DNA from: Alphaproteobacteria bacterium
Lineage (GTDB): Bacteria; Pseudomonadota; Alphaproteobacteria; ATCC43930; CGMCC-115725
Reading direction: 5' to 3'
DNA: 15,844 bases
Assembly (NCBI GenBank): GCA_019241915.1
Contig: JAFAWI010000079.1
Span: 1 to 15,844, forward strand
A model generated the notes under the pieces. It saw only the letters and a list, made by a program, of their open reading frames with translations. It did not search any database and was not told the DNA's origin. This document shows, piece by piece, positions 15,250-15,844 of this stretch. The position numbers and the translations under genes are program-made. How positions within the stretch are numbered: position 1 is the stretch's first letter; every line of letters begins with the position of its first letter.

Positions 15250-15278
15250 ACATAGCATGATTTCGGCGGGTGTGCCAA
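15250..15278 (-). promoter_or_regulatory. Candidate acpP promoter in the fabG-acpP spacer
   Basis: On the minus strand TTGGCA (15278-15273) is followed, after exactly 17 bases, by CTATGT (15255-15250). The first differs from the TTGACA -35 box by one base, and the second resembles the CTATAT-type -10 seen in some alphaproteobacteria. It lies about 115 bases before the acpP ATG. The rest of 15137-15306 shows only the acpP Shine-Dalgarno. This is a by-eye match only. Confidence 0.35.
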
Positions 15279-15306
15279 TCCGGCGAACCAGGCGTCCGGG
15301 TCGTCA

Positions 15307-15844
15307 TTATAGCATCACCATCCCGCCGTTGATATGAAGCGTTTGGCCGGTAACGTAGCCGGCTTCGGCGCTTGCGAGGTAGACGCAGCCGGCCGCCACG
15401 TCTTGCGGGGCGCCGAACCGCCCCATGGGAATTGCCGCAGTGCCGCGAGCGCGCTGCTCGTCGCTCAGCCTCTCGGTCATCGCGGTGCCAATAAAGCCCG
15501 GCGCGATGCAATTGACGGTGATCCCGCGGGCCGCGACCTCGGCCGCGATCGATTTCGACATACCGATCATCGCCGCTTTCGCGGCGGCATAATTCGCCTG
15601 CCCGGGATTGCCCACGACGCCTACCAGCGAGCTGATCGAGATGATCCGGCCGTGCCGCCGGCGCACCATGCCGCGCAGCGCCGCCCGGATCAACTTGAAG
15701 CCGGCCGTGAGGTTCACATCGATAACCGCCTGCCAATCCTCGTCGCGGATGCGCATAGCCAGGCCGTCGCGGGTGATACCGGCGTTGTTGATAAAGATAT
15801 CGACCTGCCCGAGCGCCGCCTCAGCGTCCCTGATCAGCCGGTCC
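15307..15844 (-). CDS. fabG: 3-oxoacyl-[acyl-carrier-protein] reductase, C-terminal part (cut by window edge)
   Basis: The last 178 residues are in the window; the N-terminal part, including the glycine-rich NADPH loop, lies beyond the right edge. FabG reduces 3-oxoacyl-ACP with NADPH. The visible part has NNAG followed by ITRDGLAMR, the catalytic Ser (codon 15628-15630, in ISSLVG), Tyr (15589-15591) and Lys (15577-15579) of YAAAK, and the C-terminal IPMGRFGAPQDVA and YVTGQTLHINGGM typical of FabG within the short-chain dehydrogenases. E. coli FabG has 244 residues, so about 65-70 are missing. The acpP and fabF neighbours support FabG over other short-chain dehydrogenases; fabD would be expected just outside. 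Confidence 0.95.
   Translation of the reverse strand, partial: DRLIRDAEAALGQVDIFINNAGITRDGLAMRIRDEDWQAVIDVNLTAGFKLIRAALRGMVRRRHGRIISISSLVGVVGNPGQANYAAAKAAMIGMSKSIAAEVAARGITVNCIAPGFIGTAMTERLSDEQRARGTAAIPMGRFGAPQDVAAGCVYLASAEAGYVTGQTLHINGGMVML

Noticed and set aside
1..15844. tRNA, rRNA, CRISPR, insertion sequences or prophage genes
   Set aside because: I looked for cloverleaf-like arms, regularly spaced repeats and transposase or integrase motifs and saw none; nearly all bases are in recognised housekeeping genes.

Overview
The window reads as one end-to-end housekeeping segment of a high-GC alphaproteobacterial chromosome. A Rhodospirillales-type genome is my best guess, from gene order, GC-rich codon use and protein sequence character; I could not run a placement. 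There are no mobile elements, RNA genes or CRISPR arrays, and no gap between genes longer than 300 bases.

Layout: a small lipoprotein gene (52-426, +) converges on holC and pepA (454-2405, -). After a roughly 120-base divergent region, a forward block runs lptF, lptG, lptD, surA, pdxA, rsmA (2523-10587, +). It meets, tail to tail and with an 80-base overlap, a reverse block that is transcribed fabG (cut by the window edge), acpP, fabF, mltG, yicC, gmk and a small DUF6941-like gene (15844-10508, -).

The forward block concerns outer-membrane biogenesis. LptF and LptG are the permease of the LPS exporter, LptD is its outer-membrane translocon, and SurA is the periplasmic chaperone that LptD-type barrels need. 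The block then continues into pyridoxal phosphate synthesis (pdxA) and 16S rRNA dimethylation (rsmA); the E. coli surA-pdxA-rsmA order is preserved. The reverse block couples fatty-acid elongation (fabG, acpP, fabF) to peptidoglycan strand termination (mltG), an endoribonuclease-family protein (yicC) and GMP phosphorylation (gmk).

I found no convincing undescribed multi-gene system. The features most worth a second look are small. They are a perfect 16-bp inverted repeat with a 3-nt loop inside pepA, a hairpin at the uncertain lptF start, a lipobox-like sequence in the SurA signal peptide, and an uncharacterised 129-residue protein whose 3' end overlaps rsmA convergently.
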